Shown here piece by piece: positions 34,229 through 41,007 of a stretch of DNA of 64,000 nt. The notes under the pieces are model-generated. The model made no database searches, was not told the DNA's origin, and worked only from the letters and a program-made list of their open reading frames with translations. Numbering within the stretch: position 1 is the stretch's first letter; the number at the start of each line of letters is the position of its first letter. Where the stretch lies: positions 248,001-312,000 of the forward strand of contig CAVPFX010000001.1 in the NCBI GenBank assembly GCA_963703895.1. Direction: 5' to 3'. Source of the DNA: VRUE01 sp963703895 (lineage in GTDB: Bacteria > Actinomycetota > Thermoleophilia > Solirubrobacterales > 70-9). A program made the position numbers and the translations under genes.

Positions 34229-34825
34229 GTGGCCGATCCCTCCCCCCGCGCGACCTTCTACTTCGACCTCGGTTCGCCCTACGCGTACCTGACCGCGGAG
34301 CGGGTCAGCGCGCTCTTCACCGAAGCGGGTTTGGAGCAGCCGGAGTGGCAGCCAATTTTGCTCGGCGGCCTGTTCCGGCATTTCGAGCGCGACTCGTGGG
34401 GCAATGGTGCTGAGCGCGAGGCGGGAATGGCCGAGGTCGAACGACGGGCCGCCGAGTACGGGCTGCCGCCGCTGGTCTGGCCGCAGCCGTGGCCGGGCAA
34501 CATGCTGATGGCGATGCGGGCGGCGACCTTCGCCAAGCAGACCGGGCGCACCGTTTCCTTCGCCCTCGCCGCCTTCCGCCAGGCCTTCGTCGCCGGGCGC
34601 GACCTCAGCGAGCCCGACAACGTGCTGATCGCCGCCGCCGGCTGCGAGCTGCACCCCAAGGCTCTACTCAAGGCGGTCGAGACCGAACACGTCAAGAACG
34701 CCCTGCGCGAGGCCACGGATTCCGCCGCCGGGCGGGGCGTGAGCGGCGTCCCCTCCCTGGTCGTGGGCGACGAGGTCTTCTGGGGGGACGACCAAGTCGA
34801 GCAGGCGGTCGCCGCGGCTAGCTAA
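34229..34825 (+). CDS. DsbA-like 2-hydroxychromene-2-carboxylate isomerase family protein
   Basis: This 198-residue protein has the kappa-GST/DsbA-like pattern FYFDLGSPYAYLTAERV, where the Ser replaces the CxxC active site, and the cis-proline end SGVPSLVVGDEVFWGDDQVE. The middle is helical. Family members isomerise hydroxychromene carboxylates in aromatic degradation or act as glutathione-type oxidoreductases; in Actinobacteria the real substrate is usually unknown. GTG 34229 is the start. It runs into pdhA with 10 bases between stop and ATG, so it is probably co-transcribed with the dehydrogenase genes. Confidence 0.8.
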   Translation: MADPSPRATFYFDLGSPYAYLTAERVSALFTEAGLEQPEWQPILLGGLFRHFERDSWGNGAEREAGMAEVERRAAEYGLPPLVWPQPWPGNMLMAMRAATFAKQTGRTVSFALAAFRQAFVAGRDLSEPDNVLIAAAGCELHPKALLKAVETEHVKNALREATDSAAGRGVSGVPSLVVGDEVFWGDDQVEQAVAAAS

Positions 34826-34835
34826 GGTGGCCTCA

Positions 34836-36023
34836 ATGGCAGATTTGCCTGACGCCACCACCTCGTACGAGCTCCTCGCCCGCATGGCGCTGATCCGCCG
34901 CTTCGAGGAGGAGGCGGGGCGCCAGTATCAGCGGGCCAAAGCCGGTGGCTTCCTCCACCTGGCGATCGGCGAGGAGGCGACGATCGTCGGCACCACCTCG
35001 GTGATGCGCGAGGAGGACTACCTGATCGGCACCTACCGCACCCACGGCCACGCGATCGCCCGCGGCACCGACCCCAAGCGGGTGATGGCGGAGCTCTTCG
35101 GCCGCGTCGACGGGACCAGCGGCGGCCGCGGCGGCTCGATGCACATCTTCGACGCCGAGCGCCGCTTCATGGGCGGCTACGGGATCGTCGGCGGCAACCT
35201 GCCGATCGCCGCCGGCCTGGCGCTCTCCTCCGACTTCAAGGGCGAAGACGCGGTCACCGTCTGCATGTTCGGCGACGGCGCCTCCAACGCCGGCAACTTC
35301 GGCGAGACGATGAACCTGGCGGCCCTCTGGAGCCTGCCGATTCTCTTCCTGGTCGAGAACAACCTCTACGGGATGGGTACCTCGGTCGAGCGTCACTCGG
35401 CCCAGACCGATCTCTCGAAGAAGGCCGAGGGCTACGGCATCCCCGGCCGGAGGATCGACGGCATGGACGTGTTGGCGGTGCGCGAGAGCGTCGCCGAGGG
35501 CGTGCGGCTGGCGGGCGAGGAGCGGCGCCCGACCCTGATCGAGGCCTTCACCTATCGCTACCGCGGCCACTCCGCCGCCGACCCGGAGGTCTACCGCGAG
35601 CGCGAGGAGGTCGAGGAGTGGCGCGAGCGCGACCCGATCGAGAGCTTCGGGCGGCGCTGCGTCGAGGCCGGCGTGCTGGGCGAGCGCGAGCTGCAGGAGG
35701 TGCGTGACAAGGCCGAGGAGACAGTGTTGGCGGCGGTCGAGTTCGCCGAGGCCTCGCCCGAGCCGGCGCTCGACACGCTCTACGAGAACCTCTACGTGCT
35801 CGGTGGCGACGAGGGCTGGTACGCGGTCGACGAGCGCAGCCCAGAGCCGCACCGCGGCGAGCGCGAGAGCAACATGCCCGACGCCGCCCGCGAGCTGGCT
35901 GAAGCTGGAGCCGCCTACGCGGCGCAGGACGACGGGCCGCGCCCCAACCCGGCGACGCACGGCGACGCCCAGGAGGGCGTCGAGCCCGAGGTCGCCGGCG
36001 AGATCGAGGAGGCGACGGACTGA
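34836..36023 (+). CDS. pdhA: Pyruvate dehydrogenase E1 component alpha subunit
   Basis: E1 alpha/beta decarboxylates pyruvate with TPP and passes the acetyl group to lipoyl-E2. From ATG 34836 (GTG 34827 is possible) there are 395 residues: MALIRRFEEEAGRQY, TYRTHGHAIARG, GGRGGSMHIFD, YGIVGGNLPIAAGLAL, and the TPP motif GDGASNAGNFGE ... ENNLYGMGT (about residues 145-180). YRYRGHSAADP is the phosphorylation-loop-like region. About 60 acidic residues follow the usual end (DEGWYAVDERS), an extension that may reach toward E2. The stop overlaps the pdhB ATG. Exact 2-oxo acid specificity (pyruvate versus branched-chain) is inferred from context. Confidence 0.9.
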   Translation: MADLPDATTSYELLARMALIRRFEEEAGRQYQRAKAGGFLHLAIGEEATIVGTTSVMREEDYLIGTYRTHGHAIARGTDPKRVMAELFGRVDGTSGGRGGSMHIFDAERRFMGGYGIVGGNLPIAAGLALSSDFKGEDAVTVCMFGDGASNAGNFGETMNLAALWSLPILFLVENNLYGMGTSVERHSAQTDLSKKAEGYGIPGRRIDGMDVLAVRESVAEGVRLAGEERRPTLIEAFTYRYRGHSAADPEVYREREEVEEWRERDPIESFGRRCVEAGVLGERELQEVRDKAEETVLAAVEFAEASPEPALDTLYENLYVLGGDEGWYAVDERSPEPHRGERESNMPDAARELAEAGAAYAAQDDGPRPNPATHGDAQEGVEPEVAGEIEEATD

Positions 36024-37009
36024 TGGCGGAGCTGCGCATGCGCGAGGCCCTGCGCGACGCGATGGCGGAGGAGATGCGCCGCGACGAGGCGGTGCTGGTG
36101 ATGGGCGAGGACGTCGCCGTCTTCCAGGGCGCCTTCAAGGTGACCGAAGGGCTGCTCGACGAGTTCGGTGAGCGCCGCGTGCGCGATACGCCGATCTCCG
36201 AGAACACGATCGTCGGCGCGGGCGTGGGCGCGGCGATGGGCGGGCTGCGGCCGATCGTCGAGCTGATGACGGTCAACTTCTCGTTGCTCGCACTCGACCA
36301 GATCGTCAACCACGCCGCCGCGATCCCCTACATGTTCAACGGCCAGGCGCGGGTGCCGATAGTGGTGCGGATGCCGGGCGGCGGCGGTCACCAGCTCGGC
36401 CCCACCCACTCGCACAGCTTCGAGGCGCTCTTCCTGCAGGTGCCGGGACTGCTCGTCGCCTGCCCCTCGACGCCCGCCGACGGCAAGGCCCTGCTGAAGA
36501 CGGCGATTCGCGACGACAACCCGGTGATCTTCATCGAGCACGAGAGCCTCTACGGAGCGCGCGGCGAGGTGCCCGACGACGGCGAGGTGCTGCGCTTCGG
36601 CGAGGCCGCGGTACGGCGCGAGGGCAGCGACGTGACGATCGTCGGCATCCTCAAAATGGCCCACACGGCCGCGGACGCGGCCGAGACGCTGGCGGACAAG
36701 CACGGCGTCGAGGCCGAGGTGATCGACCCCCGCACCCTGCGCCCGCTCGACCTCGACACGATCCTCGCCTCGGTGCGCAAGACCAACCGAGCGGTGATCG
36801 TCGAGGAGGGTTGGCCGCACGGCGGAGTCGGCGCCAACCTGGCGACGCTGATCACCGAGCAGGCCTTCGACCACCTCGACGCGCCGGTGCAGCGCGTCAC
36901 CGGAGCCGACGTGCACATGCCCTACTCGCGGCGTCTGGAGCAGGCGGCGATTCCGCATGAGGAGCATGTGGTGAAGGCGGCATTGGCCGCGCTGGAGGGG
37001 TCGCTGTGA
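36023..37009 (+). CDS. pdhB: Pyruvate dehydrogenase E1 component beta subunit
   Basis: This 328-residue partner of PdhA has EEMRRDEAVLVMGEDVAVFQGAF-like N-terminus, RVRDTPISENTIVGAGVGAA (conserved TPP-pocket Glu), VELMTVNFSLLALDQIVNHAA, VVRMPGGGGHQLGPTHSHS and EVIDPRTLRPLDLDTI, as in the beta subunits of heterotetrameric E1. The ATG overlaps the pdhA stop. A family B palindromic repeat fills the 127-base gap to pdhC. Confidence 0.93.
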   Translation: MAELRMREALRDAMAEEMRRDEAVLVMGEDVAVFQGAFKVTEGLLDEFGERRVRDTPISENTIVGAGVGAAMGGLRPIVELMTVNFSLLALDQIVNHAAAIPYMFNGQARVPIVVRMPGGGGHQLGPTHSHSFEALFLQVPGLLVACPSTPADGKALLKTAIRDDNPVIFIEHESLYGARGEVPDDGEVLRFGEAAVRREGSDVTIVGILKMAHTAADAAETLADKHGVEAEVIDPRTLRPLDLDTILASVRKTNRAVIVEEGWPHGGVGANLATLITEQAFDHLDAPVQRVTGADVHMPYSRRLEQAAIPHEEHVVKAALAALEGSL

Positions 37010-37020
37010 GCGGCTTCAGC

Positions 37021-37110
37021 GTGGCGGGTCCTGTCGCCGAATGGGGCCCACCACCCCCTGCGGTAGCTAAAGCTTCCTCGGGGGTGGTCCCCCCATTCGG
37101 CGCCACCCCC
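37021..37110. repeat. Palindromic repeat, family B copy 2 (between pdhB and pdhC)
   Basis: The long imperfect stem runs CGCCGAATGGGG...CCACCACCCCC against GGGGGTGGT...CCATTCGGCG, flanked by GGCGGGTCCTGT and GCCACCCCC. The loop TGCGGTAGCTAAAGCTTCCT is identical to copy 3, which lies inside pdhC only 300 bases downstream. It ends 26 bases before the pdhC ATG. Confidence 0.85.
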
Positions 37111-37136
37111 CGCGAGAAACCCCACGAAGGGACGCC

Positions 37137-38504
37137 ATGCCGGAGATCGTGATGCCCAGGTTGTCCGACTCCATGGAGGAGGGGACGATCCTGCAGTGGC
37201 TGAAGCAGGTCGGGGACGACGTCGCGGTCGGGGACGAGCTGGTGGAGATCGAGACCGACAAGGCAAACATGGCCTACGAAAGCGATGTGGCCGGGACGCT
37301 CTCCGAGATCTTGGTGCAGGAGGGTGAGACCGTGGCCATTGGGACTCCGATTGCTCGGGTCGGCGGCGATTCGGAGGCTCTCAATCAGGACGGCGAGGGA
37401 TCGACCGCTTCATCCGCGGGTCCTGTCGCCGTAGGGGACCCACCGCCCCCTGCGGTAGCTAAAGCTTCCTCGGGGGCGGTCCCCCCTACGGCGCCACCCG
37501 CGGACGTAGCGATCAATGCGGCCCCGGCGTCCAACGGCGGAGGCGAGCGTCCGAAGGCGTCGCCGGTGGCGCGGCGGATTGCCAAGGAGAAAGGGCTCGA
37601 TCTGACGACGCTCGAAGGCTCCGGGCCTGGCGGGCGCATCGTCAAGGCCGATGTGGAGAAGGCCGAGGGTGCGAGCGCTTCGGAGCAGGCCGGGGCGCCC
37701 GGATCTGAACCGGGGACCTCTGCGGTTACCGGGGAGACAGGATTTGAACCTGCGACCGCTCGGCCCCCAGCCGGCGCCCCCGCAGCCTCGGCGCCTGGTC
37801 CCGAAACCGCCAAGGGGACCGTCAGCTACGAAGACCCGTCGAAGCTGCAGTCGACGGTGGCGCGGCGGATGTCGGAGTCGAAGGCGACGGCTCCTCACTT
37901 TTATCTCGAGGCGGAGATCGACATGAGCCGGCTGGTTGCGGCGCGGGGTCAGATCAAAGCTGGGGCGAAGGAGGGTGACGTGGTCCCCTCGTTCAACGAC
38001 ATGGCGGTGAAGGCGTGTGCGCTGGCGCTGCGGGAGCACCCGCGGGCCAACGGGGCATATCGGGACGGGCGCTTCGAGCTCTACTCGCGGGTCAACGTCG
38101 GCGTCGCGGTGGCCGCTCGCGATGCGCTGGTGGTGCCGACGATCTTCGATGCGGACCTGAAGAACCTGCGGCAGATCGCCGGTGACTCGCGGGCGCTGGC
38201 GCAGCGGGTGCGCGACGGGCAGATCACCCCGCCGGAGCTCTCCGGCGCCACCTTCACCGTCTCCAATCTGGGGATGTTCGGGATCGACAGCTTCGCCGCC
38301 GTGATCAACCCACCGCAGGCGGCGATCCTCGCCGTCGGCGTGATCAGCGAGCGTCCCGTCGTCCGCGATGGCCAGACCACCACGGCCCACCTGATGCGGG
38401 TCAACCTCGCCTGCGACCACCGCATCCTCTACGGCGCTCCCGCCGCGGAATTCCTCGCCCGGGTGCGCTCGCTGCTCGAAGAGCCTCTTTCCCTGGCGCT
38501 CTGA
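37137..38504 (+). CDS. pdhC: Pyruvate dehydrogenase E2 (dihydrolipoyl acetyltransferase) with repeat-derived linkers
   Basis: Domains of this 455-residue E2: lipoyl domain 1-80 with the lipoylated Lys in EIETDKANM; a linker containing an in-frame 90-base palindrome (residues 93-122); an E1/E3-binding domain about 142-178 (SPVARRIAKEKG ... GPGGRIVKADVEKA); a second linker whose DNA resembles antisense tRNA ends (about 185-207); and a catalytic domain from about 225 (VARRMSESKATAPHFYL, TFTVSNLGMFGIDSFAAVINP). The catalytic motif usually written DHRxxDG reads DHRILYGA: His is kept, Asp is Tyr, as I recall for plastid and cyanobacterial E2. It lies with pdhA-pdhB and before lipB-lipA, which supply its cofactor. 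Confidence 0.92.
   Translation: MPEIVMPRLSDSMEEGTILQWLKQVGDDVAVGDELVEIETDKANMAYESDVAGTLSEILVQEGETVAIGTPIARVGGDSEALNQDGEGSTASSAGPVAVGDPPPPAVAKASSGAVPPTAPPADVAINAAPASNGGGERPKASPVARRIAKEKGLDLTTLEGSGPGGRIVKADVEKAEGASASEQAGAPGSEPGTSAVTGETGFEPATARPPAGAPAASAPGPETAKGTVSYEDPSKLQSTVARRMSESKATAPHFYLEAEIDMSRLVAARGQIKAGAKEGDVVPSFNDMAVKACALALREHPRANGAYRDGRFELYSRVNVGVAVAARDALVVPTIFDADLKNLRQIAGDSRALAQRVRDGQITPPELSGATFTVSNLGMFGIDSFAAVINPPQAAILAVGVISERPVVRDGQTTTAHLMRVNLACDHRILYGAPAAEFLARVRSLLEEPLSLAL
37414..37503. repeat. In-frame palindromic repeat inside pdhC, family B copy 3
   Basis: The outer arms CCGCGGGT (37414-37421) and ACCCGCGG (37496-37503) bound exactly 90 bases. The inner stem pairs CGCCGTAGGGG and ACCGCCCCC with GGGGGCGGT and CCCCTACGGCG. 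The loop TGCGGTAGCTAAAGCTTCCT equals copy 2. It is translated as part of the Ala/Pro-rich linker (SAGPVAVGDPPPPAVAKASS, then GAVPPTAPP) and has no stop in this frame. Confidence 0.88.
37691..37757 (-). other. Two tandem tRNA 3'-end-like fragments, antisense within pdhC
   Basis: On the minus strand 37757-37729 gives GGTCGCAGGTTCAAATCC then TGTCTCCCCGG: a T-arm (GCAGG-TTCAAAT-CCTGT) plus acceptor 3' strand. Nine bases on, 37720-37691 gives GAGGTCCCCGGTTCAGATCC then GGGCGCCCCG: a second T-arm with a perfect stem (CCCGG-TTCAGAT-CCGGG). No D-arm or anticodon arm is seen. On the plus strand this encodes GSEPGTS and GFEPATA in the PdhC linker. Confidence 0.7.
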
Positions 38505-38508
38505 CAAC

Positions 38509-38552
38509 GAAGCGAGAGTTGACCCACCTATAGGTGGGTCAACTCTCGCTTC
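38509..38552. terminator. Perfect 44-nt palindrome between convergent pdhC and membrane protein genes
   Basis: GAAGCGAGAGTTGACCCACC, TATA, GGTGGGTCAACTCTCGCTTC forms a perfect self-complementary 44-base sequence. It begins five bases after the pdhC stop and ends nine bases before the stop of the minus-strand gene, so it most likely ends transcription from both sides. A weak T-rich tract (GTTCTCTTTAG) follows on the plus strand. Confidence 0.75.
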
Positions 38553-38560
38553 AGTTCTCT

Positions 38561-40183
38561 TTAGCAAGTCTTGCGGGCGCCCGTCACCGCGTTCCAGGCG
38601 CGGCCCAGCGAAAAGTCGGCGGAGACGCGGAGGATGCCGGGGTGCGAGGCGTGGGCGAGCGTCCAGTCACCATGGCGGAGCAGGCAGCCGGCACCGCGGG
38701 AGATCGACCAATAGGGGGTGAAGTTGACGCGGACGAGGAAGTCGCCCGGGCGGGTGACCTCGAGGCCGAAGCTCTGCCGCCCCACCCAGAGGGTGCGGGC
38801 CGCCGCCTCCCCCATCGGCTCGACCAGGGGCTCGGGATTCTGCACCGCGTAGATCCGCCAGTGGGGCGAGCTCCAGCGCAGGTCCAGGTAGGGCGGTGCG
38901 CCGAGGATCAAGCGGCGCTCCGCCACCGAGGAGTAGTCGAGGGGGGCGTCGGGCAGGGCGACGTAGGAGATCGCGTTGCGGTGCAGCCAGCGCCGGTAGG
39001 TCTCGGAGGTGAGCTGGCCCTCGTCGTCGTAGAAGATGTCGTCGCGGGTCGTGTCGAGCTGGCGCAGCCAGCCGCGGGCGAGCTCGAACTGGCTCGCCAG
39101 GTAGGCCGACTCCCAGTGGTTCGCGGTTGGCGGGACCTCAACCCGCACGCCGGTGCCGCCGTGGGCCCGCAGCCACTGGGCCGCGGGCTGGAAGTACTCG
39201 CGCGAGGTCGAGGGGTCCCCGACGCTGCGGGCGATCTGGCTGACGCTCGCCGTCACTTGCCAGTAAAGCCCGCCGGCCAGCGCCAGCGAGAGGACGACGA
39301 CCGAGAACGCGTCGAGGCGCGGCCGCCGCGCCAGCATCACCGCGGCCAGCACGGGCCCGCCGAAGAGGGCGCCGAGGCGGACAGCGTTGCCGCCCATCGG
39401 ATTGGGCGCCAGCAGCAGCAGGGTCGCCACCACCACGTAGCCGATCAGGGCCCAGCGCAGCTGGCGCTCCTGCTCGCCGAGGCCGCGGGTGACGAACAGC
39501 ACCCCACCGCACCAAAGCGGGATCGCCAAGTAGGAGGAGAAGGCAAAGGGGAACTGGCCCGATTCGGGGAAGGCGAGGTTGGGCAAGAGGACGAGGCCAA
39601 GCGCGATCGCCGCGGCGCCGACGGCAATCCGGTTCACCGGCCTGCCCCGCTCCAGCGCCCCGATCAGGATCACTCCGGCAAGGAAGGCAGCGGCAACCGG
39701 GCTGGAAAGCGCGCAAGCGGCCGCGGCGGCAAAGGCCAGCTTGTCGCGGCCGAGCTGCAGGCAGCGCAGCGCGGCCAGACCGAAGACGACGCCGAGGGCA
39801 AAGGTGAGCTGGCCGTCGGCGAGCAGCGTGACCACGCCGGCGGCGAACCAGAGCGTCGCCCAGCGGGCGCGCTCGCCCCAGCGGTCGCGGACGAGGCGAT
39901 CGAAGAAGTACGACGAGGCGACAACGGAGATCGTCCCCACCAGTTGCGGCCCCAGCAGCGAGGCAAGCGGCGGGAAAAGGAAGCTGTAGGTGAGGGTGTA
40001 GTGGCCGCCGTACCAGCTGCCGTTCCAGATCGAGAGGCCGGCACGCTGGAAGAGCTCCGCGCGGAAGACCTGGGCCGCGAGATCGCCTACCTGCGGGTTC
40101 CACACCAGCATCGCCAGGGCGAGCAGGGAACTGAGGGCGACGGCCGGAAGCCAGTCTGGTCGGAGGGCCTTCGACTGGACCAT
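38561..40183 (-). CDS. Polytopic membrane protein of unknown function
   Basis: From ATG 40183 (MVQSKALRPDWLPAVAL) there are 540 residues. The first 330 contain about ten hydrophobic segments with loops such as WNGSWYGGHYTLTYSFLFPPL, which resembles the first periplasmic loop of GT-C-type or oligosaccharide-handling membrane proteins. The last 200 residues form a soluble domain (EYFQPAAQWLRAHG, VRVEVPPTANHWESAYLA, RVNFTPYWSI) of the kind placed outside the membrane in 6-pyruvoyl-tetrahydropterin-synthase-related or mannosyltransferase-like families. No catalytic motif could be pinned down. It is divergent from lipB and convergent with pdhC. Confidence 0.65.
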   Translation of the reverse strand: MVQSKALRPDWLPAVALSSLLALAMLVWNPQVGDLAAQVFRAELFQRAGLSIWNGSWYGGHYTLTYSFLFPPLASLLGPQLVGTISVVASSYFFDRLVRDRWGERARWATLWFAAGVVTLLADGQLTFALGVVFGLAALRCLQLGRDKLAFAAAAACALSSPVAAAFLAGVILIGALERGRPVNRIAVGAAAIALGLVLLPNLAFPESGQFPFAFSSYLAIPLWCGGVLFVTRGLGEQERQLRWALIGYVVVATLLLLAPNPMGGNAVRLGALFGGPVLAAVMLARRPRLDAFSVVVLSLALAGGLYWQVTASVSQIARSVGDPSTSREYFQPAAQWLRAHGGTGVRVEVPPTANHWESAYLASQFELARGWLRQLDTTRDDIFYDDEGQLTSETYRRWLHRNAISYVALPDAPLDYSSVAERRLILGAPPYLDLRWSSPHWRIYAVQNPEPLVEPMGEAAARTLWVGRQSFGLEVTRPGDFLVRVNFTPYWSISRGAGCLLRHGDWTLAHASHPGILRVSADFSLGRAWNAVTGARKTC

Positions 40184-40230
40184 GGGGAGCGGCGCAAAGG
40201 ATAAAGCTGCGCCATGCAACGATTTCGAGG

Positions 40231-41007
40231 ATGAGTGCAGAAGTCCTGGTTGTCCGCTGCGGCCTGGTCCCCTATGACGAGGCCCTTGTCGCCCAGCGCT
40301 GGTTGCGCGATGCGCGTGAGGACGGCTCGATCCCCGACGTGCTGATGCTGCTCGAGCACCCGCCGGTCTACACCCGCGGGCGCCGCTCCACCCCGGAGGA
40401 GTTGCCGATGGCGGACGAGTGGTACGAGATGCAGGGAATCGAGCTGCGCGACACCGATCGCGGCGGCCGCGTCACCTACCACGGGCCGGGACAGTTGGTC
40501 GCCTACCCGATCGTCGACCTACGCCCCTATGACGACGACGTCCACGAGTACGTGCGGCGGCTGGAGCAGGTGGCGATCTCGGCGCTCGCCGAGCACGGCG
40601 TCGCCGCCCAGACGATCGATGGCCTGACCGGGGTCTGGACCGAGGGCGAAACCCCCGGCAGCACCGTCCGGCCGGCCGAGCGCGTGCAGAAATCGGACGG
40701 CATCGGGCCACAGGTGAGCGAGGCGCGCAAGATCGGCTCGATCGGCGTCCACGTCAGCCGCGGCATCACCACGCACGGCCTCTCGGTCAACGTCAGCAAC
40801 GACCTGCAGCCGTTCGAGTGGGTCGTGCCCTGCGGGATCGAGGGCTGCCAGGTCAGCTCGCTCAGCCGCGAGCTCGGCGCCGAGCAGGATGTCTCGGCCT
40901 TCGCCGAGACGGTCGCCGCGCGTTACGCGGAGGTCTACGAGCGCGAGCCGACCGCGGCCACCCCTGCCGAGCTGGGTCTCGACAACGCTAGGCTCGGAGT
41001 CGCATGA
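40231..41007 (+). CDS. lipB: Octanoyl-[acyl carrier protein]:protein octanoyltransferase
   Basis: LipB moves octanoate from ACP to lipoyl domains such as those of PdhC. The 258-residue protein has LLEHPPVYTRGRRS, DRGGRVTYHGPGQLVAYPI, RKIGSIGVHVSRGITTHG (catalytic Lys) and VPCGIEGCQVSSLS (catalytic Cys). Between GLTGVWTEGE and ARKIGSIG there are about 22 more residues than I would expect; the DNA of that stretch holds a 7-bp inverted repeat CCGTCCG/CGGACGG (40664-40700). ATG 40231 is the start and the TGA overlaps the lipA ATG. Confidence 0.93.
   Translation: MSAEVLVVRCGLVPYDEALVAQRWLRDAREDGSIPDVLMLLEHPPVYTRGRRSTPEELPMADEWYEMQGIELRDTDRGGRVTYHGPGQLVAYPIVDLRPYDDDVHEYVRRLEQVAISALAEHGVAAQTIDGLTGVWTEGETPGSTVRPAERVQKSDGIGPQVSEARKIGSIGVHVSRGITTHGLSVNVSNDLQPFEWVVPCGIEGCQVSSLSRELGAEQDVSAFAETVAARYAEVYEREPTAATPAELGLDNARLGVA

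Noticed and set aside
38534..40204. 556-codon plus-strand frame opposite the membrane protein gene
   Set aside because: Charged, Gly/Glu/Arg-rich shadow; the minus strand shows coherent membrane segments.
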